Assembly: GCA_037176905.1 (NCBI GenBank)
Contig: JBBBWG010032496.1
Span: 11,257-42,027 of the forward strand
DNA: 30,771 nucleotides
Reading direction: 5' to 3'
From: Azolla pinnata
Taxonomy: Eukaryota > Streptophyta > Polypodiopsida > Salviniales > Salviniaceae
Part shown: piece by piece, positions 20,586-30,519 of the stretch
How the letters are laid out: each line of letters begins with the position of its first letter
Numbering within the stretch: the stretch's first letter is position 1
Made by a program: the position numbers and the translations under genes
The notes under the pieces: generated by a model
The model's database searches: none
What the model was told of the DNA's origin: nothing
The model's input: the letters and a program-made list of their open reading frames with translations, nothing else

Positions 20586-23093
20586 TGTATGTATATGTAT
20601 GTATGTGTGTGGTGTTTTAATGACGGTTTTGGGTTTTTGAATCGGTTTATTGTTTTTGAGCTGAACATTTGTTGAGGTCTAGATTGCCAGCACAAATAGG
20701 CCAGGGACTCTGCTGGAAGTAGTGCAAGTCCTCGCGGATCTTGACCTCAACATCTCAAAGGCTTACATTTCATCTGATGGCGGTTATCTTATGGATGGTG
20801 AATCTTTATACTGTAATATTATCAGTTATGTTAGTTGTTCCACGTTAATGATGAGTTGTAGTAGTATTTTCCCATTGATCAATTATGAAGCTTTAAGGAT
20901 ATAAAAAGAAAAGAAAAATCGGTTTCATCACTGAGTATCACATTGTTTTGCTTGTAATATGCTTCATTTTTGGGGGCAGTGTTCCATGTGACGGATCAAT
21001 TAGGGAACAAAATCATGGACGAGAAGCTTATCGAGTTCTTGCAACAGGTAGACACTTCCTGAGCACATCACACCGATATACTGAAAAATAGAAAGGATAT
21101 ATATCTATTTCTTCGATCTTTCTGTAAAAAATGGATGCGCGTGGGAAATGTTCTGTTTTTGAACACTCTTGAGATTTCATTCAATCTGTTTGCAGTCTCT
21201 AGTTGGGAAGAGGGAGAATGCTGCTTCGAGCAGCGAAGTGAGGACATGTTTGGGCCGGGTTGTAGGCGGTGCCAACAATGCTCTGTCTGACTACACAGTG
21301 CTGGAGCTAGTGGGTAAAGATCGGCGTGGAATCTTGTCGGAGATCTCAGCTGTCCTTACCAGCTTGGAATGCAATGTTGTGGCTGCCGAGTCATGGACCC
21401 ACAATGAACGCCTTGCTTGTGTCGTGTACATGACTGACCAAGAGACCAATGGCCGTATCGAAGACACTAAACGCTTGTCCCTCATCAAAGACCAGGTCCG
21501 CAATGTCCTGAGAGCTGCGAATGCCGACATCGGAGATGTGCAGCTGCTCATGGAGTTCTCATCATCGAGCAAGAGCCTTGTTCATAAAGAGAGGCGTTTA
21601 CACCAGATAATGCTTGCCGATCGTGATCACCGGCCTACGGTGGAAGAGGATAAGGAAAACATTGAAAGGCATAAGAACGTGGCTGCAGCTGTCGATGATC
21701 ACAATCATAAGCCTTCGATCACCGTCGAGAACTGCAATGAGAAGGGCTACTCAGTCGTCAACATTGCATGCAAGGACAGGCCGAAGCTGCTCTTCGACAT
21801 CGTGTGCACGCTCACCGACATGCAATATGCCGTCTTCCATGCCTGCATATGCTCCGATGGCCATCAAGCCTCCCAAGTAAGTACCATACCAACTTCTGCA
21901 TGTTTTGCTCTTTCCATGTCATGTTCAGCATCTTGAGCTTTTGTTATATGACCAGGTTTGGCACCGTTGTGTGCACACCCTTGGATGTGTATGTTCAGTG
22001 CTTATAGATCCATGTTGGGGCCATGTATGTATATATTCCATCTGGTATGTGTTTGTTCTTTCCATGTCATGTTAGCATGTCGGGGTTGAATGGAGGAACA
22101 GTTTTTGTGTAGCATCTTAAACTTTTTTCAGGTGACAAGATTTGGCAACACTATGTTTATACCCTGCATATTTAGCGTATTGGGGGATATATATGTATAT
22201 ATGTGCATATACACCCTATTGACAACACGTGCATTGTGCATATCCCATCATGTATGTTATTCTGCCTGTATATCTGTCTTGGAGGGGAATGAATATATTA
22301 TGTTGCCAAAAGTCCAAAGTGCGAATTTTAATCGAGTTCATTGTGCATTGTCTTGTAAGAAGTTTTGATGCCTGGCTCAAAATTTCTATATAGTTCTTTT
22401 TCTGGCGTATTCATATGTTTGCATCCGCCACTACGCCTTTCGATCTCATGTACAAATATTAACTTTACTAGATATGTTTATCAGGAATATTATATCCGCC
22501 ATGTTGATGGGTATGCCTTGGACACGCAATATGAGAGCCAATGCGTCATCAAATGCTTGGAAGCTGCCATCGAGAGGAGGGTATCGGAGGTGTTTATATG
22601 CATAAGTCTTATGTCATTTTGAATCAGTTAGAAGTTATATGTCTGATTATTATTGTGTTTATGCTGAAAGGTCCATGGCTTGCTCGAGATTGCCCTCTCA
22701 GATTAAAAGTAAAAGGAGTGTTCTAAATCTTACCTTTCTATGGGTTTTTCTTTCTCACGGTAGGGACTTAAGGTAGAGGTCTACTCGGTCGATCGAGTTG
22801 GGCTCCTATCGGAAGTGACTCGACTCTTACGAGAGAATGGGCTCACCGTCACGAGGGCCGATGTAACTACACAAGGGAATACCGCGTTCAATACATTCTA
22901 CGTTACCGATGCTTGTGGCGGACCTGTCGACATGAAGGTGGTTGATGCAATGACTGAAAGGTTCCAGGATGTCGGCCCCATCAAGCTCCACATCGAGGAA
23001 TATGGGAAAGCGGATTGTCGCCCACAATCGCAATCCATCTTCACCATGATCAAAAGCCAGTGGGAGAAAGTTTTGACAGGTTGGGGTCACTGA
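19752..23093 (+). CDS. ACT domain-repeat (ACR) protein, seven exons, 476 aa
   Basis: This is a member of the plant ACR family, which carries four ACT domains, small ligand-binding folds often binding amino acids. The family has no catalytic domain, and its members are proposed to be regulators or sensors. Exons: 19752-19837, 20448-20493, 20683-20797, 20980-21047, 21196-21876, 22485-22589 and 22764-23093. Junctions are GT/AG and phases agree (1431 nt with stop). The N-terminus carries the family phrase YCWPYFDPEYENFSFRVNPP. ACT1 is about 41-115 (NRPGTLLEVVQVL, KAYISSDGG), ACT2 about 138-215 (DRRGILSEISAVL, AAESWTHNERLACV), ACT3 about 290-365 (KDRPKLLFDIVCTLTDMQY) and ACT4 about 369-445 (DRVGLLSEVTRLL). 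RRLHQIMLADRD lies between ACT2 and ACT3. Start: ATG at 19752, or two codons later at 19758. A polyadenylation signal AATAAA is at 23191. The subgroup within ACR1-ACR12 is not resolved. Length fits the family (about 410-480 aa). Confidence 0.94.
20365..20521 (+). repeat. Tandem partial duplication including ACR exon 2; left copy is a pseudo-exon
   Basis: The left copy (20365-20430) and right copy (20436-20521) share acceptor (TGTGCAG), exon ends (CTCACTTGTGAA) and the following intron phrase (CAGTTATTGAAA type). The left copy would be an exon 20377-20403 of 27 nt against 46 nt in the real exon 20448-20493: it has lost about 19 nt. It keeps AG and GT borders. If spliced in after exon 1 it reaches TGA after seven full codons. 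Confidence 0.75.
20552..20612. repeat. (ATGT)n microsatellite in ACR intron 2
   Basis: AT units pass into about ten ATGT units and a short GT tail, occupying a third of this 189-bp intron. Confidence 0.9.
21901..22190 (+). repeat. Imperfect tandem duplication in ACR intron 5
   Basis: TCTTTCCATGTCATGTT is found at 21909-21925 and 22056-22072. It is followed in both by AGCATCTT(G/A)A, then a phrase ending CAGGT and TTTGGCA. The right copy has an extra ~35 bp. The unit is about 150-180 bp. Confidence 0.65.
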
Positions 23094-23680
23094 CTGTACA
23101 CAATATATATATATATAACTAGGCTGTGAACACGATATGGTCGTTCTTCACACAGACTAATGCATATATAACCATGCAATTCCATGTACCAATAAAGAAA
23201 ACAAGAGGGCCAACACTGCGATGATCGTGATGTAAATTAGGATATACCAACCAACAAAGGTCCCCATGAACATGCTCCGAAAAGAGAGGACCACTGTTAT
23301 GGGGTGGGAGAAATCGGCGACTTAAAATCTGTGATTTACACACTAACAAATGAGTAAATCAGCATTTACTAAACTGGTGGGTTTTTTGTAAATCAATCTT
23401 TGGCAGGAATGTACGATTAGCTCTCCTCTGATGATGCTTTGACAATGGGAGAACATTTCATCGTTTCATATGCACGATTCATTTGTGAAGATAGATATCT
23501 GCATTAGCATTGACAAATTGGTTTGGATGCCACATAATGGATGAGAACAAAACATTCTAGGGATGTTCTTTAAGCATATTGCAAGGCAACTTTCAGTTAC
23601 AGCTCAGAAAATCAGGTCCTTCATACCATTTAGTCAAAAGATCTTTTCACACGTTGAAAAATAGAGTTATGCCAACTAAT
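23094..23680. other. Convergent 3' region shared by ACR and the PPR gene
   Basis: ACR stops at 23093 on the plus strand and the PPR gene stops at 23681 on the minus strand, so these 587 bp must hold both 3'UTRs. AATAAA at 23191-23196 fits ACR. No other gene is visible. Confidence 0.7.
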
Positions 23681-26600
23681 TTACACATAGAACCCTTCTG
23701 ATGCTTCATTTCTCATTGGTTCAATCTCCTCTACTTCTGTCCACATGAGAGCGTCTATGTAGATGTTGCACATCAAGATGAAAGAGACTGCATGTCTTCG
23801 ATCCAATTGAAGAGCGTGTTGAAAAGCCCACTTACCAAGTTCAACGTTACACAGTCTTTGACAAGCACCTAGAATACTATGCCACATCACAATGTTGGGT
23901 TGAAACGGCATCATCCCAATAACTCTAATTGCCTCATTTATTTGACCACCACGGCCTAGAAGATCCATCATACAAGCAAAGTGTTTGATTCCTGGTGTTA
24001 CGCCATACCTTTTTTGCATGACCTCAAAATAGCAACGAGCCTCCTCTGATATACCTGCATGCATACACAAGGTGAGAACTGCGAGAAAAATTACCGAGTC
24101 TGGTTGTAGACTGGTTTGCACTAATCGATCAAGCAAGTGGAAAACAACTGCACTTTCTCCTTGGAACACATAACCTCTGATTAATGCATCCCATGACATA
24201 ATATCATGTGTGGGTATCATATCAAAGAACTCTTGAGCGTTTCCAATGCTCCCACACTTTCCATACATGTCAATATAACATGTTGCAAGGTCTAATCCAA
24301 TAACCTCAGATCGAGCAATGACTTGTGCATGGGTCTGCTTCCCAATTTCCAACATCGATTCATTGCCACAACATTTCCCAATGCTTAAGAATATAGCATC
24401 ATCTGGCATCAGTCCTTGCTCTTGCATTTGACGATATGACAGAAGGGCCTGTTCAGTTTCTCCTTGTTCCACATACGCTGATATCAACCCTGCCCATGCA
24501 ACTTTACCCGGAGAAAACCCTTTTGATTGCATTTGCAGCAAAATGTCAAGGGCTTTTTCAAGTTGTCCCCCTTCACAGAGTTTACCGATGAACAAGTTCC
24601 ATGAAACAAGATCAGTCACTGGTATTTTAAAGAGAATTTCAACAGCGGTTTCTTTTGACCAACAGTTGGCATACATTTCTAGAAAGGCATCAGCAACATC
24701 ATGATTTTTCTCCAGCCCTTTCTTCATAATATCTGCATGCAAACTAGGGCCATCAGAAGTTTCTTTCAGATTAGCAAGAGATTTCAAAACCACTGTATAT
24801 GACAAGGCATCCGGAGAGACATTCTCCAGTTCCATCTGCCTAAAACAATTAATGGCTTTCTCATAGAAGCCTTGTTCCATAAATCCCTTGAGAACTGCAT
24901 TCCAAGCAACTACGTCAAGAAATGGACCATTACCTAATACTTGTTGTGCATCTATTACCAAGCCAGACCTGGCATACATCTCAATCAAAGCAATCCCTAA
25001 GAAAGAATAATGATCAAATCCTTTCTTGACAATATCCATGTGCATTTTTTTCCCAACATACAGAGTTTCCATGCCTCCCAATAACTGTAAAGAAAAATGA
25101 AAGGAGACTTCATCTATAGGTATACCCTCCAGTTGCATCTTGTCAAAAAGATTTAGTGCCTCCTCATAACACCCATAATCAGCATATCCTTCAATTAATG
25201 AAGTCCATGAAGCTGCATCTTTGACAGGAAGCTTTTCGAACACTTCCCAAGCATCCAGAAAAGAACCACATTTCACATACATGTACACAAGCACGTTTCC
25301 AGACATGATATCATTTTCGAGTCCTGTCTTAGTAATATGAATATGTATTGTTTTACCCAATTCCAGTTCCCCAACATCACCAGAGGCTTTAAGGCCAGAG
25401 AGAAATGTTACTTGATCTTGGGGGATACCTTCCCATTGCATTTCTTGGAAGCATCTCAACACTTCCTCGCTAAATCCAACTTCAATGTACCCTGACATCA
25501 TTGCATTCCAAGACACGGTATCTCGAACAGCTAATGAGTTGAGCACTTCCTCAGCTTCTATCACCAAGTTACATTTACAATAAAGGCTTAACAATGCACT
25601 TCCGACAAAAGGAAAAGCTTCAGATCCCTGCTTGATGACCTTGGCATGGACACAGTAGCCTTTGCTTATAGCTCCTTCGACGTTGCTACAAGCTTTTAAT
25701 GCCAAAACAAAAAGAACATCATCATGAGCTATACCTTCGATCTCCATCTGTTCCATACATCTTAGTGCTCTATCTGCAGCCCCACGGTCTACATAACCAC
25801 CACTTAATGCAGTCCAAGTGACTACATCTCGAATCTGTAGATTTTCAAATACATGTTCGGCCTCCTCTAGGAAGCCACATTTGGCATACATATCCACCAA
25901 TGCGTTCCCTTGTACAACATCCATCTTCATACCCACCATAAAAGAAAATGCATGTAGCTGTTGGCCAATACTGAGGGCTTTTACGTCACCACAAGCTTTC
26001 CAGCCAGAAATGCAAGTGATGGAATCCGGAGTGGGACCTTCCTGCTGCATTCTTACCAAGCAATTCAATGCTTTTTCATGTAATCCCATCTCCACGTAAC
26101 CAACCAGTAGCGATGTCCAGGATACAACATCAAGGCCTTCCAAATGTACGGAGCTCCACAACAACTTCTCGCTCTCATGGAGAAAACCGCATCTCGAATA
26201 CATCGAAAACAATCCATTGCGAAGAAACTCATCTTCTTCGAACCCGTGCTCGAGGATTTCGCCATGGATTCGCAGGCCCTCCTCGACGGAGCCCAGCCGG
26301 CTGCAGGCAGCAAGCAAGGGTACGAGGGTATACCTGCTGCAGCGCACCTTCTCTCGCCGCATCTGCCGGTACACACGGAAAGCGTCCTGGAAAGCTTCGC
26401 GCTCGACCAAGCTCCGAAGGAGAGACGTCCACAAAGGCTCGCTCCGCCGGCGGTCGAGGCGGGAGAAGAGCTGGAGAGCGAAGGGGACATGGCCGCATCG
26501 GGCGAACGCGGAGGTCAGCGAGCTTCCGAAGCTTTCTTGAGCGTCGAGGCCGAGGGAGCAGAGGAGGAGATGCAGGGATTGAGCAGCTCGCAGGGCGTCC

Positions 26601-26698
26601 TCGCTTCTGCATTCCTGCAGAGAAGAGAAGAGATGCCGGAGCTGCTGCTTCGGCGAAGAAGCTTCTAGAACCTTCCACGACCTTCTCGAACCTTCCAT
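23681..26698 (-). CDS. PLS-class pentatricopeptide repeat protein, intronless, 1005 aa
   Basis: PPR proteins bind organelle RNA; PLS-class members mostly specify C-to-U editing sites. The frame is one exon. Two in-frame TAG stops lie about 27-32 bases before the ATG, so the start is well placed. From about residue 22 to 935 the protein is built of P, L and S motifs in about 100-residue triplets. Repeated signatures include DVVSWTSLLVGY, MYAKCG, MYVKCG, MYGKCG and EALNLF, with L-motif phrases such as LKACSNVEGA. A C-terminal E-like region covers about 937-1005 (MWHSILGACQ, ALQLD, CNIYIDALMW, EIEPMRNEA). It ends with EGFYV, with no complete E2, E+ or DYW domain, so the protein cannot itself supply the deaminase. 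A clear targeting peptide is not obvious, although the first 30 residues are basic and Ser-rich. The 5' third is GC-richer than the rest. Long frames on the opposite strand are shadows. Confidence 0.92.
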   Translation of the reverse strand: MEGSRRSWKVLEASSPKQQLRHLFSSLQECRSEDALRAAQSLHLLLCSLGLDAQESFGSSLTSAFARCGHVPFALQLFSRLDRRRSEPLWTSLLRSLVEREAFQDAFRVYRQMRREKVRCSRYTLVPLLAACSRLGSVEEGLRIHGEILEHGFEEDEFLRNGLFSMYSRCGFLHESEKLLWSSVHLEGLDVVSWTSLLVGYVEMGLHEKALNCLVRMQQEGPTPDSITCISGWKACGDVKALSIGQQLHAFSFMVGMKMDVVQGNALVDMYAKCGFLEEAEHVFENLQIRDVVTWTALSGGYVDRGAADRALRCMEQMEIEGIAHDDVLFVLALKACSNVEGAISKGYCVHAKVIKQGSEAFPFVGSALLSLYCKCNLVIEAEEVLNSLAVRDTVSWNAMMSGYIEVGFSEEVLRCFQEMQWEGIPQDQVTFLSGLKASGDVGELELGKTIHIHITKTGLENDIMSGNVLVYMYVKCGSFLDAWEVFEKLPVKDAASWTSLIEGYADYGCYEEALNLFDKMQLEGIPIDEVSFHFSLQLLGGMETLYVGKKMHMDIVKKGFDHYSFLGIALIEMYARSGLVIDAQQVLGNGPFLDVVAWNAVLKGFMEQGFYEKAINCFRQMELENVSPDALSYTVVLKSLANLKETSDGPSLHADIMKKGLEKNHDVADAFLEMYANCWSKETAVEILFKIPVTDLVSWNLFIGKLCEGGQLEKALDILLQMQSKGFSPGKVAWAGLISAYVEQGETEQALLSYRQMQEQGLMPDDAIFLSIGKCCGNESMLEIGKQTHAQVIARSEVIGLDLATCYIDMYGKCGSIGNAQEFFDMIPTHDIMSWDALIRGYVFQGESAVVFHLLDRLVQTSLQPDSVIFLAVLTLCMHAGISEEARCYFEVMQKRYGVTPGIKHFACMMDLLGRGGQINEAIRVIGMMPFQPNIVMWHSILGACQRLCNVELGKWAFQHALQLDRRHAVSFILMCNIYIDALMWTEVEEIEPMRNEASEGFYV

Positions 26699-26774
26699 AC
26701 AGTAACGATAATAATAATAATAATACTACTAATAATAAGAGTTATTATTGCAAATTTACCTGTAAATGCCTGTA
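26699..26774. repeat. (AAT)n microsatellite in the PPR promoter/leader
   Basis: ATAATAATAATAAT with an ACTACT break lies directly upstream of the PPR start on the minus strand and before the TIR element. Confidence 0.7.
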
Positions 26775-27222
26775 AAAACAAAGCCAAACAAAATTATAAA
26801 TTACATTTTAATGCCTACTAAGATGGGAAAATTTTACAAATTATCGCCTACTCTTATCTTTCGCGAAAAACGTTAGCACCCGATTGATTCCGTTGGCATA
26901 ACATCGGTTGTTCTCATTCTTGTTTTGCTTCTCGTCGATCGGATCGTAATCGATTCTCTTACCGTACTCGGTTAACAGAGAAGGCAGCAATTTCAGGATC
27001 TAATTAACTGCTTGACACGATAGTTTGGTGCTGATCAATTGATTGAGCGTTAATCAGCTAGTTGATTTGATGTTAATTGAGCTCACGATTGATTTGATTT
27101 GGTGTTAATTGATTAATCGCGTGTTGCTTTTTAAAGCTGGGGCGTTAATTTGTAATTTCTACTTTAGTAGGCGTTAAAATGTAATCTATAATTTTGTTAG
27201 GCGTCTTTTGGTAGTTTTCCCA
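26775..27222. mobile_element. Small TIR element (MITE-like, possibly Mutator-type ends)
   Basis: About 450 bp flanked by imperfect inverted repeats of about 48 bp. The left arm at 26775-26822 contains AACAAAATTATAAATTACAT then TTTAATGCCTACTAA. The right arm, inverted, at about 27160-27209 contains AACAAAATTATAGATTACAT then TTTAACGCCTACTAA. Related sub-terminal phrases GGGAAAATTTTACAAATTAT (26825) and, inverted, GGGAAAACTACCAAAAGACG (27220 down) suggest a GGGAAA-type terminus like many plant Mutator-derived elements. I see no transposase and no clear target-site duplication, so the borders and superfamily are uncertain. It lies within about 80 bp of the PPR start codon. Confidence 0.6.
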
Positions 27223-29479
27223 TAACTATAATTAATTATGAGGGAACATAACTCAAAACCTGGCTTCTGGGCGCTGTGACTTTTGTGTGTATCTGGTCTT
27301 CAGGCGAAAATCTGATATTTAGACGTTGCGTGTGACTTCCGGGTGAAATTTTGGCCTTTTGACATTCTTTTCAATAATTAATTATAAGATCAATCAATGG
27401 AGAAGAAAAAAAAAACATATAATTAATTGTGAGATGACATAACTACATTTAATTATAACAGTTTTTCGCAGCTTTCTCCGATATAAAGACAAGATTTAAT
27501 TCCAATAAGAATTGATTTTATTATGTAATAACCAATAAGAGGAGCAATATCACCTGATTAGTGTATAATAAAGTTTATTGAGCCATTTGCAATTGCACAA
27601 TACAGAATAGTTTATACTTGCACATGCATGGCTTAATCTTTAAGACAATCATATGACTACTGGCAAGATCAGCTAGGGAGCTATCTTTTTATTTTATATA
27701 AAAGAAGGTAGCTGGCTACTTTCTAATTCAAGGGCTATGTCGGTGTGGATAAAGATTTTGTTGGCCAAGTATGTGTTTTCATAAAAAATATATATCCAAG
27801 GCCCACTGGAGATCAATGCTATCACGGCCCGCATTACATTGGTGTAGCAAGGACTTGGAAAGGCAAGAAAATGGCAAGAAAAAAGAAAAAGAGATCAGGA
27901 ATCTCGAAAATTGGTGTTGAATCAGAATGGTTTCAATATTCAAGACACTCGTCTATTAAAGCTTAGCGCTCCCTCGCCATGTGGCGATCATGCACAATCA
28001 GATGCCCGTTGGCTCCAATTACTTGCGACGACAGCGGACGTCGCAAGTCACACGCTTGATACAGCTCAGAGTATCATAACTTCAATATTAACACGAATCG
28101 GATAAAGTGAACACACATGTCATCGTAAGTTAGTCAGTACTCTCGCTTTATAATACGAATGGTCCAACAGAGAGAATACGACGACGAGGGCTTCAGGAGG
28201 TCAAGTCCCGCTGGTAATGCTATCAGCTTATCCTAATCCACGAGTGGCGAGATCAGAAAGGCCTCTATTATAGAGAGCAATGTTCTGGCATGTCTCCAGC
28301 AAAGGTTCTCTGACCAAGAAAGAGCTTATATTGAAGGCTAATAATCCCAGCTAAATGTGCCACATACATCTAGAATGGACATCATGGGCATCGACCGATG
28401 ACCACAAAATGCATATCATGGATGGATGAGTTCCATGATGGGTTTTGTCGCGACCGTGAGGCCCAAGATGCATGGTGGATGAGAAGACTGGCGATGCCGA
28501 CAAAAAATGGGTATGATGATTGAGTTTGATGAATGGAAGGAAGGTCATCTCTTCTGGATCAAAGCCAGTGTTCCTATTTTGACTTCTATATATGTACTCT
28601 GGAGTTCTGATGGTCCCCTCCTCTTGATTCTTCTGAGTTCTCATTGTCAATATGTCTGTATGCATGCATGCATCATCACCATCATCATCACTGTCATCAC
28701 CATCAAATATACAGACAGATCGATCGATACATTCATGCGAAACGTCATCGCATGCCACGACATCTGTGGAGACAAAAAAATAATAAAAAAAGGCCAGTTA
28801 GTTCCTTCCACTGTGTTTCCAGAGCCAGAGATTCTCCTTCTTCCAGGAAAGAGCATCGGGGCGGACTTAATCATATGTTATGTGAGAAAGCTTTTGCCCC
28901 CTCCCCGAGCGGGGATGCGTTAGCTGGAAAGCCACAGGCAGAGGCATCGACACGCGATTGTGGCAATAAGACAACAATAATAGTCTAAAGAGCTTCTTCT
29001 TCCTCCTCTTCTTTCTTCCACTTCTCTCCATGAGATGTTTGTTTGATACTACAAGGCACTAAGCATGGATGGACTTATTCTAACTAGCACCGCATCGCAA
29101 GTGCCGTATGCATCGATCCTTTCTCTTTAGTGCTTCCAATGCGATCGAGTTCTCGTACACATCGAGACAACGAGAGTCAGAGAGTCGGAAACAGAGTCAG
29201 ACAGACAGACAGGGACAGAGACAGAGGCAGAGGGAAGAAGGGAAAAAAATAAAAATCTAAACAACGCAGACGATTCATGAACGATGATGAAGCGGAGGTC
29301 CTCCCGCTGGGATGTCTCTTTCTCATCCTTACAAAAAAAAAAATGAAAAAAAATGAAGCCCAATTCGCTTTCCTTCATCGGGAGCGAGCTCGAAACGAAT
29401 CAAGCGAGTGGCGGCGCAACTCGAAGTCGTAGGGAGGTTCTGTCTGGCTTCTCTCTATCTCTCTGTCTCTGTGTTCTAG

Positions 29480-30040
29480 GCTCTAGCCTTCGGGCATTGT
29501 GACCTTTGGGTGGAAAATCTGGCCTTTTTGAGTGAGTTCTAGCATCTGGGTGGTGAAAAATCTGGCGTTTCGAGTAACTAATTGGAGCCTCTGTTTGGCC
29601 CTCTTTGATCTGGCCTTCGAGTGTTCTCTTTGATCTGGCCTTCGAGTGTTATGACCTTTTGGCTGAAAAACCTGGGCTTTCGGAGTAAGTAACTAGAGGT
29701 TCTATTTGGCCCTCTTTGTTCTGGCCTTTTGAGTGTTGTGTGACCTTTGGGTGAAAACAATCTGGGCTTTTCGGGTAAGTAACCAGAGGTTCTATTTGGC
29801 CCTCTCTGTTCTGGCCTTCGAGTGTTGTGTGACCTTTGGGTGAAAAAAATCTGGTCTTTCTCGAGTAACTAATTGGAGGCTCTATTTGGCCCTCTCTGTT
29901 CTAGCCTTCGAGTGTTGTGTGACCTTTGGGTGAAAAAATCTGGCCTTCGAATAAGCGCTCTATTTTTTGGCTCTTTACGGTTCTAGCCTTCATGTGTTGT
30001 GTGACCTTTGGGTAAGAAACATCTGGCGTATTCGAGTAAG
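29480..30040. repeat. Minisatellite of about 90-bp units, roughly six copies
   Basis: Each unit has TTTGGCCCTCTNTGNTCTGG, CCTTCGAGTGTTGTGTGACC, TTTGGGTGAAAA and AATCTGG(C/T)CTTTCGAGTAA in order. The TTTGGCCCTCT anchor occurs near 29593, 29704, 29794 and 29884, with a diverged one near 29977; spacing is 111, 90, 90 and about 93. The middle copies are the most alike and the outer ones are decayed. Confidence 0.85.
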
Positions 30041-30405
30041 CCAAAAAACATAACAGGAAGGGGAAAACAAGAGCGACTGTGAGAGAAGAAAAAAAAAAGA
30101 TGAAGGCGCGAGAGAACGAGTTCTGTGTACGCGATTGCAATGCAGGAAGAATGAGCGTCTTGAGGTAAAGTTTCGAGGTCTGGTAAAAACTCGGAAGCCA
30201 GGGAGTGTTTTCCGTCTCCCAGAGCACACGCCGCGCAGATTCGATCTCTCGGTGCCGTGGAGAAACGGATCGAGCAAGCACACAACGCAGAGACAGACAA
30301 GCAACACAGACGCAGACACAGACAGAGACACACTTGACGACGAAGCGATTGAGCGAGAAAAACAGCTGGGAAACTCCTGTGTATAACATACCATAACATA
30401 CATAC

Positions 30406-30408
<3 letters not shown>

Positions 30409-30455
<47 letters not shown>
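30409..30455. repeat. (TG)n dinucleotide microsatellite
   Basis: About 23 uninterrupted TG units. It would lie in the 3' flank or 3'UTR of the possible minus-strand gene ending at 30520. Confidence 0.9.
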
Positions 30456-30456
<1 letters not shown>

Positions 30457-30519
30457 GGGGGGATTCTTTCTTCTATACAACCGAACGACAGAAGACGAGG
30501 ACGCGGAAGCGAGAGGAGA

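Larger units (their letters stand above)
27223..30519. other. Repeat-rich spacer; no gene supported
   Basis: About 3.3 kb without a credible coding region. Contents: decayed minisatellite-like sequence 27255-27345, a perfect short inverted repeat 28021-28048, a CAT/CAC-rich patch 28661-28705, a CAGA-rich patch 29195-29235, the main minisatellite 29480-30040, and a (TG)n tract 30409-30455. Open frames across these are repeat translation (poly-His, poly-Thr-His). Confidence 0.55.

Noticed and set aside
26065..26775. Long frames overlapping the 5' part of the PPR gene on both strands (up to 235 codons)
   Set aside because: They are shadows of a GC-rich coding segment whose correct frame is the PPR protein. 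None has recognisable domains.
28507..28988. Frames with poly-His/poly-Ile on the plus strand
   Set aside because: They come from a CAT/CAC-rich patch; there is no family signal or splice context.
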